From: Lomentospora prolificans
Lineage: Eukaryota > Ascomycota > Sordariomycetes > Microascales > Microascaceae
Direction: 5' to 3'
Length of the DNA stretch: 64,000 bases
NCBI GenBank assembly: GCA_029532625.1
Contig: JARFXM010000005.1
Location: forward strand, 1,116,001-1,180,000
Below the pieces are notes generated by a model. It did not search any database. It worked only from the letters and a program-made list of their open reading frames with translations, and was not told the DNA's origin. Shown piece after piece: positions 34,917 through 45,500 of the stretch; position 1 is the stretch's first letter, and each line of letters opens with the position of its first letter. Position numbers and translations under genes: made by a program.

Positions 34917-35882
34917 ATGCGACGATTACCCTTAATAGTGGCCTTCTCGATAGGCACAGCGAGCGTCAAGCTACTCCCGATGAATCTTCCCTTCCGAACT
35001 GTCGAGTCTACATTACCAGAAGGAAACACATCACCAGCCTCAGCATTATTTGTACGGCAATCGAATAGGCCGTGCGGAGCTGATGCGAACAACTGCGACG
35101 AAGGCTGTATACCGCGGGGCGGCCAATGTTGCAACGCAGGGGACGGAGGATGGTGTAACTCCGGGACATTCTGTCAAAATGGCGGTTGTTGCCCAACAGG
35201 CCAAGACTGCTCTGGCCCAGTGTCGTCCTGCCCAGAAGGCAATGTCCTATGCGGGGATAAATGCATGCCTCGGGGCTCGATGTGTTGTCCGGAAAACGAT
35301 TATTACTGTGGTTCCGGAACGACTTGCACAGATCGAGGCCTATGCACAGATGGACGGGGCACTACAGGTTGCGGGTCGACCGAGACGATTTGCGGGAATG
35401 GATGCATCCCTTCTGGGCATACATGTTGTGACATTTACCATTGTCCACAGGGATATGGCTGCGGCCGCGAAGACTTTGAATGTACAGTGTCTTCGACGGG
35501 AGGCAGCAGGGGAGGTGATTTGACGGGCGGTGGAGGTGGCGGCGGCTCCGCTCTTTGTGTGGGGCCGTTTGAAGCGTGCGGCATCAGTTGCATGCCGATG
35601 AATAGCACTTGTTGCGACGGCTTTTATTGTCCAATGGGGCAGAAGTGTGCGGCGGATAAGAAATGTGTGGATCCGAACGAAGACGATTCCGACGAAGACG
35701 ATGACGATAATAACGACGCCGACGATGATAATGAGACTACCAGCGGAACACTATCCTCGACGAATACTAGAGGGAATGAGCCAGCGGCCACTGGTGGCAA
35801 CGCATCGGCAGCGAAGAGCACAAGGTTCGGTAGACAAGGACTTATAATGGGTCTAGCTATATGTATTTTAGTGGCGATATAG
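34917..35882 (+). CDS. Cys-rich repeat, GPI-anchored-type secreted protein
   Basis: A single exon of 321 residues. It has a hydrophobic N-terminal signal (about 1-18), then a cysteine-dense region with four copies of C-[IM]-P-x4-C-C: CIPRGGQCC, CMPRGSMCC, CIPSGHTCC and CMPMNSTCC. Each copy is followed by CxxG-type spacing (YCGSGTTC, HCPQGYGC, YCPMGQKC). A Gly run separates modules three and four. An acidic Asp/Glu/Asn stretch, a Ser/Thr linker and a final hydrophobic segment (LIMGLAICILVAI) at the very C-terminus suggest a GPI anchor. The modules look like small disulfide-rich knots of the granulin or chitin-binding type, but I cannot assign a Pfam family. The Met at 34917 is preferred because it places the signal peptide first. 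Confidence 0.85.
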   Translation: MRRLPLIVAFSIGTASVKLLPMNLPFRTVESTLPEGNTSPASALFVRQSNRPCGADANNCDEGCIPRGGQCCNAGDGGWCNSGTFCQNGGCCPTGQDCSGPVSSCPEGNVLCGDKCMPRGSMCCPENDYYCGSGTTCTDRGLCTDGRGTTGCGSTETICGNGCIPSGHTCCDIYHCPQGYGCGREDFECTVSSTGGSRGGDLTGGGGGGGSALCVGPFEACGISCMPMNSTCCDGFYCPMGQKCAADKKCVDPNEDDSDEDDDDNNDADDDNETTSGTLSSTNTRGNEPAATGGNASAAKSTRFGRQGLIMGLAICILVAI

Positions 35883-36828
35883 AGAAACCTAGAGGTCATA
35901 ATAATGAGAAACCTCTAGAACCCGACCGTGTCCTGGTCACGAACACGATGCGCGCCGCCATGCATGTCCCATTAACTCATAATGGATTCACTAAACCGAG
36001 ATATCCTAGGCACTAGTCGTTTAAATTGGGTGTTCTGTATATCTGGAAACACGGTTCGTGGTATACATTTGCTGAATTTCAAGTGTCGACAGGACTTGGT
36101 GGAAGCCAAAAATGTAACCAAGACACAGCTGAACAAAGCAAAGTTTGGCAAGGGGGATTCACCCTGTTGGAACCTCAAACCAATGCCAATTCCCTGGAAA
36201 AACAGTCCAAGAAGAGCAGCTACCGGCCGAGTCCTCTTGAAGAGGAGCATGGTGGCCAACAATGACATCCACGTACGGCACAAACTTAGTGGAGTCGTCA
36301 TCTGGAGCTCATGCTAGTCGATAATGGCGTTGATATCCGGTGTGTACCGGCCATGGGTGAAGCGGCTAAAGGCACCGAGAAAGGTTACAAACACCGTGAT
36401 GGCGAAGGTAATTTTTGGAACATCTTTATTGAAAAGGAGGAAAATTAGATAATTACAAAGAGAAGTTTCGAAAATCCCTTGTCCTCACTGTTGATCCCCA
36501 GTTATTCTCGATCCTTCGTCTTCCTTCGGCTGGAACTCCCAAGCCGAAGCATCTGCATCAGCTGGGCGCCACCGTTCCGCAGGGTGGATGGATTACCTAA
36601 GCCGATTCTTGCCGAATTCACCTGCAACTGACCAACTCAATCTTATCGAGGGGCTGCAGCATCTGCCCACTTCATGCACCTGCTAAATTCCCAACTGCCA
36701 TTTCCGCCCAAATCGTTGCCAGACCTCCCGGCCCAGAGCTGAGAAGTATGTTCTTCACATCTGGGATCATGTTCGAGTCCCGCTCTCATATCCTTGCCGA
36801 TACGTGACATTTTTGCCTATCTATCCAC
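35883..36828. other. Spacer upstream of the flavoprotein-repeat gene
   Basis: Only short frames occur. A B-box-like word (GTTCGAGTCCCG, about 36773) has no surrounding tRNA fold. No gene is supported. Confidence 0.5.
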
Positions 36829-38640
36829 ATGAACGAACGGCCCGCTCCCGGAGGGTACTACCCCTCCATGACCGGATCGCCGCATTCGACGAACCCTCGC
36901 CCCAGAACCGGCCACTTGAATGTCCTCGTCGCCGCGACAGGGTCTAGGGAAACTTCATGGGCTGAGGCTGTCATTGTGCGCCTATCCAAAAACCAAAACA
37001 TCCGCATGCGCGCTGTCCTCGACGATGTCACCACCAGAATATCCCAAATGGTGGCGGTTATGCCTAACCACGGCAGTACGAACCTGAAATTTTCTCGGAC
37101 GAATGACTATCAGATCCCCGAGCACCCCGGAAGCCATCTCGAGCCGAATGACCGCCATGCTGTTGAATTGATCGAGTGGGCTGACCTTCTCGTTCTTGCC
37201 CCTCTGAGCGCAGATGGAATCGCTAAAATGTTGGCTGGCATCACGGATAACACTGTCATCCTGGAAGTTTTGCGCGGATGGGACATGTCGAAGAAGATCC
37301 TTCTCGCTCCCGGAATGAGCAGACACTGTTGGGAGAATCCGATTACAAAAAAGCATTTAGCCAAAATCCAAAAGAAGTGGAAATGCGTGCGCATCATGCC
37401 CCCGGTTGTCTGGCACTTTGAAGGCTCTAATCGATGTGGGGTAAATTGGGAAGGCTTCAACGATGTCGTCAATACAATTGCAAATCAGGCCGAGCTCCTG
37501 ACTATCGGGAATGAACTCGAGGATATACCACGAAGAGCCCAAGGCCTACCCCATACAAAAAAAACGAGCGTGAGGTTACCGCCGGAATTATGGAGCATGA
37601 TATTAGAGCAGACTCAGGATTGGGAGCTTGCGGAAACGCTGGGAATCAAGACGTCACTGCCCACACCTGACTGCTGGATCGACCCTGTGTCACCGGAGTC
37701 CCGGAAAGATGACCCGATCAAGACTTACGAACGAGAGCTCGAATGGACGGTGCTCAAGGCCAACTCGGAGGAAATCTGTAAGAAGCTTGCTCAGGCGCCG
37801 CCACGATTCACTTTCCTTTCCGCTCTCACAGTAAAGCTCATCATCCGCTTCGCTCTGGTCGATGTGCTTGCCTATCTAGAACAGAATAAGCCCGAACTTT
37901 TCATGGTAGGGTTCGACGGGACTATTCTCCCCAGCAAGGCATCTGTATATTACCCCAATATTGCCGTTCTGAACTACTGGAGAGACAGCAACAGGTTCAA
38001 GAGGAACCGTGCCTACACTCATGAGTCCATGGACGGAGCTTCCAGCAACGGCCACATCGAGATCTTGGACTGGTGGCTGCGTGACGCCGACTTGCCGCTC
38101 AAATACTCGGAAGCCGCCCTCGAACAGGCGAGCGCCAACAACCACCTCGCCGTTCTCGAATGGTGGCGCCTGGCCGCTACCGTAGACGAGAGGGTCGTCC
38201 TTCGCCCCGGAAGATCGATCCAGTACGCGACACAAAAAGGCCGTCTCGAGGTCCTCCGTTGGTGGCACACGTCAGGGATCCCCGTTTGCGCCTCGGACAG
38301 TGTCCCCACTATTGCCAGCTGCTGTGGTTTCGTCGAAATCCTCGAGCTCTGGCGCCAGCTTAAGGGCGACGAGAAGATTGTCAGCGAGGAGGATGCCCTT
38401 GTCCAGGCCACCATCCACCAATACATCGACGTGCTCGAGTGGTGGAAGCAGTTTGCCCACGGCAAGCTACCCGGCATGCACGGAAGGGGCTTCAAGGTCC
38501 AGTATCGCACGTGTAACATTGAGGAGGCCCTCGAGGATAGCATGGGCAAGGATAAGGAGAAGGTGCGGCAGTGGTGGGTCAATAATGGTTTGAACCTCGA
38601 CTTGAGGAATATGGAGTGGATATTAACCAGATGCCTTTGA
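36829..38640 (+). CDS. Flavoprotein / F-box-like / WW-ankyrin repeat fusion
   Basis: A single exon of 603 residues with three parts. Residues ~29-220 form a flavoprotein domain (PF02441) of the phosphopantothenoylcysteine decarboxylase/Hal3 type: NVLVAATGS, WADLLVLAPLSADGIAKMLAG (117-137), PGMSRHCWENP (161-171) and NRCG (201-204). Residues ~248-275 (RLPPELWSMILEQTQDWELA) look like a short F-box. From about residue 343 to the end run seven or eight degenerate ankyrin-like units with a V/I-L-x-x-WW core (DWW 414-416, EWW 444-446, RWW 477-479, EWW 537-539, QWW 581-583). In the enzyme, His90 and the Asn of PxMNxxMW are needed; here an Ala (or a shifted His110) and Ser164 occupy those sites, while Cys203 is kept. 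It is unlikely to be the housekeeping decarboxylase, and its role is unknown. The upstream ATG at 36829 precedes all domains. Confidence 0.88.
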   Translation: MNERPAPGGYYPSMTGSPHSTNPRPRTGHLNVLVAATGSRETSWAEAVIVRLSKNQNIRMRAVLDDVTTRISQMVAVMPNHGSTNLKFSRTNDYQIPEHPGSHLEPNDRHAVELIEWADLLVLAPLSADGIAKMLAGITDNTVILEVLRGWDMSKKILLAPGMSRHCWENPITKKHLAKIQKKWKCVRIMPPVVWHFEGSNRCGVNWEGFNDVVNTIANQAELLTIGNELEDIPRRAQGLPHTKKTSVRLPPELWSMILEQTQDWELAETLGIKTSLPTPDCWIDPVSPESRKDDPIKTYERELEWTVLKANSEEICKKLAQAPPRFTFLSALTVKLIIRFALVDVLAYLEQNKPELFMVGFDGTILPSKASVYYPNIAVLNYWRDSNRFKRNRAYTHESMDGASSNGHIEILDWWLRDADLPLKYSEAALEQASANNHLAVLEWWRLAATVDERVVLRPGRSIQYATQKGRLEVLRWWHTSGIPVCASDSVPTIASCCGFVEILELWRQLKGDEKIVSEEDALVQATIHQYIDVLEWWKQFAHGKLPGMHGRGFKVQYRTCNIEEALEDSMGKDKEKVRQWWVNNGLNLDLRNMEWILTRCL

Positions 38641-41600
38641 AGTACGACGGCGTGCCTTTTGGCTGGATATTACTGATATGGATTTCTTAAGCTTCTAAAT
38701 TGTTTCCTGGGGATCAGGTGTTTCGCGTTCTTCGGGAGAAGAATACCATCCTGCCTCATAAGCAGGTATGCATAAGCATTGTTACACGAAGAAAAACAAT
38801 TGGGACATCGGAGTATGGACACCGGGTAGCTACGAACTTTGGGAGAATGGCATTCATTAGACGGAATCTACTTGAAATTGCTTTTGACTGCAGAACGACC
38901 ATTTATTGATTTCCATGGACCATTTGCCTTTTTGCTGATGCCCGGTTTCTAACCCACGGCCAACCGCGTCTTTCTCAAGCCACCTTTACATCGTGCAGTG
39001 GGATGGCATGCCAGTCAGCGGAAGGGATCACTTCACGGGAGGATCCGACAAGATCCTAGTCTCGTTTAAGACGCACAGAACGGGTAGAGTGTACCTCGGT
39101 ATGCTATGCTAGATTCTGAATGCACCCATCTGCACACTTGACTGGATGCCGCAGAAACCACAGAGAAGTACAACAAGGCAGAGGCGTATACATGCGGGAG
39201 TTAGCTGAGCTGGGGGCGTAGAATTCCGCATGCGGAGGCATCCGCAGCTTGTGGATGGCAGAGCCAGCCTCTAGACTGGATTGAAAAGCGCTTCCGACGG
39301 GATGCAAGGGATCAATCTTGAAAGACTATTGTTTCGCCTCAGGGATGGCCGTTCTGCAGAAGAATGACAGCCAACAACAGCTTGGCTTACCGGCCAACAA
39401 TACCCCGGAGTGGATTGTTTGCATCGAGCTCCGTTAAAGCCTCAACCATGAGGCGACTCCGAGGATGGTGCACTGAGAGTTGCAAGATGACATCCACTCT
39501 TGGGATATCTGGAAAAGATCATCAGCCATGCAGTAGTCAATCGACCGCGTGGTGTTGAGCAGCGTAGGATATGCGTCTCGCCTGTCAGAACTCGCCTTCA
39601 GGTCTAGGGGTTTTATAAGGGGTTTTTTTTTTTTTTTTATCACTCTTACAGATGGCCACTATCGACCTCTTTTCCGTTGCAACACCTGCACAGTCAACCT
39701 CGCTTCAACCTAGATAATAGAGCCGTCATATCAAACCATGAGGCGTTAAGTGGCGGCTTACCACATAGAGGGCTAAAGACGCCATGACATTTGCCACAAT
39801 TTGTGAACAGACCTCAAGATCAACTCAAAGGAGCTGTTTTCATCTAGTGTCGGTAGCCTCCACCACTTATCTCTTTCAGTTCGCACTGGCGATGAATGTC
39901 TTAGCAAAGGGCCGTTGGCACACGAATCCCGGTCCGTCCCCATTAGACATCCGTGCCCACCGACTCCCTCTCCCTTGTGTTTACTCCACTTTGAGCTAAG
40001 AGTCTGTCTCGACCGGAATGGCAAAACCCAACTCGGCGAAGGCCCAAGCGGTCCCTCCCTTTTCGAACCCGCACCGCAGCTGCGCTTCCCCCCCCATTCA
40101 ACCTCCACGGGCTCAGCAAGGGTGGCCCCCTGGAGAGAATGCGGCGAGTGACCGCCGCGAGGGGAAAAGAGGGTGGCTATTACGCAGGAGCCTCTCACCG
40201 CAAACCGGCTTCCCCACTTTCTTGCTCAACGCAGGTAAATCTATCGGTGACGCAAGAAATGAAGGAAGGGAGCGGTCAAGAGTGGAGAAAGAGAACGAGG
40301 AAGAGGGGGCGAGAGAACAAGGGAGATCAGCGCTCGGTGCATCCGTGCATAGCAGCCCGCCTTGGGGGAAAGAAGGTGGGTGTGTATGTGCGCTAGAATC
40401 TATTTCGACTAACACGATGTTCATCTTTGTTCATCTTAATGGACCCTGTGCTACGAAGGTAATACTAGTAGCTCATGAGTCCGAGAAGTAAAATTACTAT
40501 GCTAGAATAGTGTGCTGACTTCTGGGTAATAGCGCTGCTTAGCGTTGGAGACGTGACGATAGGCATAAGCTAAAGAAATTTCCACGGCCAGAGTAGGCCG
40601 GCTCCTTCCCCTCGCGCAGTTTGGTTTCCAACAGGATGCGTATGACAAGAGGCGGTTTTAAGGTGTGAGTGGCAGGGAAGAGAACACCCTATTTGAGCAA
40701 AAAGGCAAACGGAGAAACATGAGAACGGCCCTGACCTTGATTGATGTGGAAAGGGCAAATTGGATGGATGCATCAATAGATGGCGCTCCCGTCGAGGGGA
40801 AGCAGCACTGAGGCGGGGAACTTTCTTGGGTGGGTGGACAGTATGGAAACACTGGGTACATGTTCAACCTCCGCTGTGTGTCGAAGGTGCAGGTTGGGGG
40901 TGCAGGAGCCGACGCCGAGGTGTATCTACTAGAAGACTCCCAAGGATGCTCACATACACTCCCACCGTCGGTCACTTTCGAAATCCCTACACCCGGGCTG
41001 CTTCGGCACGAGTCAAAGTTGTCGACCTGTAGATCGCTTTACCTTTCTGGCTCTGATATCCCATCGTCGAGAGTTTGGTGCCCTGCGAGGGGATGGCCGC
41101 ACGAGTCGACCATGGTTCTTCGATGCGCGGATTGCCACGGGGAAAGTTCATTAGTGCCCTACGTCCCCCTGACATTAGTCGGATGCAGTCGCCTAATCCT
41201 CGCATAGGCTGGCTATGACAGACCTCTGGAGTTAGCGGCGCTCTGAATTTGCTGGCTTTTTCCTGGATTCTGGAAGGGCTTCAGCTAGTCTTAGGGAAGC
41301 GCTCTTTGTCTTCCCTGTGCCATCCTTCTAGTATGATTAAGTCGGCCACAAAGAAGGGTGGGACTAGCTGAATGAATGGATCTTGCCGATCTCTGATCGG
41401 ATGACATCTCGGATCGTACACCATTCGAATTAAACCCAGGAAGCAGTCATGTTTTCTTCATTTCCCTCTCCACCTTAAAACGGTATAGTGTTGATAGCGT
41501 CCACCGTAATCCACTAGCGCGTCCACAACCACGAGGCGAGCAGCCCCCAAAAGACGCCCAAACCGGCCACCGCGAGGCGTTCGGCTTCGGCACCAGTCTC

Positions 41601-42549
41601 CATCTTCACCCCTTTGGGTTTATTACTTGCTTGTGTCGGTGAAGTCCAGAAGCCCTGAAGATGGAGCGCAAGAAAAGAGCAAGCCATTCCTGAGGGACGC
41701 TTCTATCTGTCTCGTTCCCACTAGCGGGCTGCAATGGGGCAACTATCCTTTTGCGGAGATTTCGGCATCGTGACATCAGATACGATAATTCACGGATCAA
41801 ATTCCCCAGCTGCCATTGCTCACCGAGACTGGGGTGGGTATCTATACGGCGCCATTATTCTAGCCTGGAGGCTGTGGCTACTCACAGTTTGGCCGACAGA
41901 TACTCATGATGATGTCCCCCATCAGCGCCGAGACAGCTAAGCCAGGGTCCATGGGTTTCGAAGAGAATTGTCCATCAGATCCAATATCCGAGTGCTTTGC
42001 AGAGCCACTCTATCTTGGTCCAAAATCCGAAGATCTGGATTAGCCAGCCCTTGTCATTCCGGGGGGATTGAGCTGACGTAACTTATTGATGTGCTGAACC
42101 ACCGGAGACATCGGCCGATCCGGCTTGCTATTGGGTGGCCCAGACTTTTTGGCAGGCTGGAACCTGGGGCTGGTGAGCAACCCTGGTTTTGGCTCTTTTA
42201 CTTTCAGCCTCGCACTTGTCAACAGGGGATATCACGATCGACGCACTACCCCAAAAATGCTGCCGTAGCGTTTGTTAGTTAATGGGTGGTCTGAAAATGA
42301 AAATCCTAGGCGAGGAGATGAAGTAAGATAGCTTCAGATCCGCCGCACAACCTCAGCCGTGGTGCAACCTCGTCCCCACGATAGCTCCTAGAGGATGTTC
42401 CGTATGCTGTGCCAAGATAGGAAAGTGGATGCTGTTGAAAACGCTGCTTTAAAGACATACGCGTGGGGGTTTATAAAAGAAACTCGAGCTTCCAGAGCGA
42501 GGAACACCCGGAGTGATCGAATGCAGCGCGCCAGGATCAATCAATGGTC

Positions 42550-42595
<46 letters not shown>

Positions 42596-45500
42596 ACCCC
42601 TGTGCGGGAGAGAAGGGCGTTGGGAAATGTGTTGTGCTACTACAAAAAAACTTGCCATGAACTTGCCGTGCCGCGCTTGCAGCGTGCACCGCATCGTCAA
42701 TTTACAACAAGAACCATCCTTCCTCTGGGCTCGAACACGACCATGACCAAGAGGCAGACACGGAAAACGAGAAGTGGGGCACGGGCGCTATTGTCGAGAA
42801 ACATCAATGCTCAAGCACCAGTCTGCTTTGCTGGCTTTGCGCTGTTTAAACGAGAGCCAACACCTTGACGTCTATGCCCGGAACCATATTATTGTAAGGT
42901 CCGAGGGTAGTTTAAAGAGCACCATGCGACTATGTCAATGGTAGAGCACTCAATTTACATGTCATCACTTCAACCCGAGTTTCATTCCATTTCGAAAGGG
43001 TGGCCAGCGAGCATGAGTGCTACTGGGTGAGACCCGCACCCGCACGGGGGGGCTCTTGCTCTGTGCCACCTTCTGAACCCCAACGTTACAGTAGAAGCTG
43101 TCGATCCCTGTATCGTGGATCTGGAGGCTGGGGAGAGTCTTTTGCTAAGCCCACAGTAATGTGGTCGATTGCTACGTGTGCGGCGAACCAGAGTTCAGCA
43201 ACGTCGACATGGTAATTCCGGGACGCGCAAGTGCAGAGTATTACCGGGTTCTTGCCGCTGGCTCGCTGTCTGCTGGAAGGACTCCTGAGGCCCGACGGAG
43301 GAGAGCCTATCACGAAGCCCGAAATAGAACATGGCGAGACGGAATATGGAACGGACCTGGGGTCGGAATTCCCACAAATTGCGTGCGAGGTATTCTTGTT
43401 CCGCCTCCAAAGCACGCTCTGCAATGGAGGTTTCTGAGCTAACTGCCTTTACCAGCATAGGCAGGCTGGTGACGAGCCCTTGTTCGATCTGGAAACAATT
43501 GCAGATGGGCCAAGCCCCAACTGGCGCTAGATCCTGTCAAAAGGCTTCCCACATACAATTCAACCTTTCTAACCATCGTCACTTCCGCTTTGGGTCTCTC
43601 CTGCGCATGCACATGGGGCCAGTCTGTGGCCCTGGAATCTGCAGCTGGACTAAGCCAGGTCCGAAAGTCGCTCTGAATTTTTATCCAGCCACTTTCGTGG
43701 TGGGACTGAATGGCCGTGGCAATCGCACGAGCAGTATTACGGAGGTCCGTGATACGGGACGGCCTGAGGTTGAGATTAAAAGTTCCTGCACGACAAGACG
43801 AAGCTTATAGGTCCGTGTAGCTCCCGGATCGGGCCAACAAACAGAGAGGGAGGGAAGGATGAGAGGGTCTCTGGGAACGGGTTGGAAGAATCGAATTACC
43901 GATGCAAACAGAGTGCGCGAGTCAGCACTTGGCTTTTTCCCGATGCCATGATGGCCGCAGCTGCTCCCTTTGCCGGCTGCGCTTGGCCGAAGACGCCTGA
44001 CCAGTCGAAGCTGCAACGGCAACTAAACGATGTCGCCAGCCGCGCCTGGCGTAGATTTCTCCTTCTGCAATCAAAGTGACTAAGTTCGGGATGTGACGCT
44101 TGGTCGCTCTACTGATTGTCGAAAAAAAGAAGCTGGAGAGGCGGCTCCTTTATTATTCTGGTCCAAGCTTTGGCTAATTTCGGAGGCATCATCTCATTCT
44201 CTCGGGGACGCGGGCATGGCGAGATCGCGCTAAAATCCCCCCTTTTCCTCCCTTCCGTCGAGCATGGAATAATCAACCCCCATTCCCATTGGCACACACG
44301 TGTCGTATTATTAACTTCTATAGTCCTATGACGGACTGGAGGCGTAAGAGCAAGTAGGGGTGTAACAGGCAGATTGTCAGCTGCATCGTGCGTGTAATAA
44401 AAAGTAGCAGCGGAGCCGGATAGCCAGGCAAAGCAAACAACGTGCCGCCAAGCCGTGCTTAAGGCCTGAGGAAGCGTAATTTGCCCGGCATCACGAAAGA
44501 TTGGACGGCTCAGAGGCCGTCTGCGCGGCAAGGCAGAGGAATGTCTCGACGGAAAAGGAGCATGATATTTGCGGCTTTGAGTGGAGAGAGTGCACTCCCA
44601 GCGGGTCTCTCCTCGGAGGGTGTGGAGATGGAGATAGTAATATTGCACGATTCCTAAGCGCCACTTTACAGGCATGGACCAGCAAGTAATTTCTGCATGA
44701 AATTTTAGTGATACTTTGCCTTGCTCTCATTCGAAATTCGCTCCCACACTAGAGATCCTTAGGATCCAAGAAAGGATAGTATCATGGTCGAAGCTTTGAT
44801 GGCACGATTAGTAGTGTAATTAGATCTAGGCGTCGCCAGACGGCTCTACTTGCCCCTCGCCACGAGATCAAAGCCGCACCGCCTCGCCAACTTGGTGGGC
44901 TGGGCTACGGAGGGTAACGGCGCGAAGGTCGGGGTCAACTGCTGGGCAACTGTCGCAGATGAGAGTGAGAAACAGCCGAAGCTTGCCCGTTGTCAAAACA
45001 TCAAACTAACTCGACCATCTCGGCCAATTCAGGTACGGGTTTCGTTGTTTTCGGTCAGATTGAGATTATGAGTAGGCTTCCTTGCCATTGAGCCTTGAAG
45101 TCAGCTTGATTCACAGGAAACAGTGGGCCTGCCTGGCCTGGCGCCGTTGAACAGATCGTCGGCTAACGTGCCTAGTGTACCTTGCCCAGTCGCATCAAAT
45201 CTTATGACGGTTTGTCCATATTGCCGGGATACCCAGGCCTTCCTAGCCTCACTATTTTATGAGACGACTTCTTATTGATCTCCCCTATCCTCCCAAGTGA
45301 TATGATGAGGGTGGCCAGCTGGAGCAAGCTTCTGGAGCTCTAATATCTCTAGCTCTAGGCCAAACCTTTCTCCGCTGTCGAAGAAACCGTGCTTGAACCT
45401 AAGTATTCCTTGTAACCCGCCGAAAATCCGGGTTGCCTGAGAACAAAATTGGAGTCTAGGAAGCTGGCTCGCAGTCGGAGTAAAGGCATCGTCTCCGTCT

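Noticed and set aside
35624..35899. Minus-strand frame opposite the Cys-rich gene
   Set aside because: It is the reverse shadow of the acidic stretch (long Ser runs) in the clearly coding plus-strand gene.
36720..36800. Possible tRNA-Val-like sequence with a GTTCGAGTCCCG word
   Set aside because: The anticodon stem and acceptor stem fail to pair.
42920..42990. tRNA-like sequence with GGTAGAGC
   Set aside because: It has an A-box-like word only. The acceptor, anticodon and T arms do not pair.
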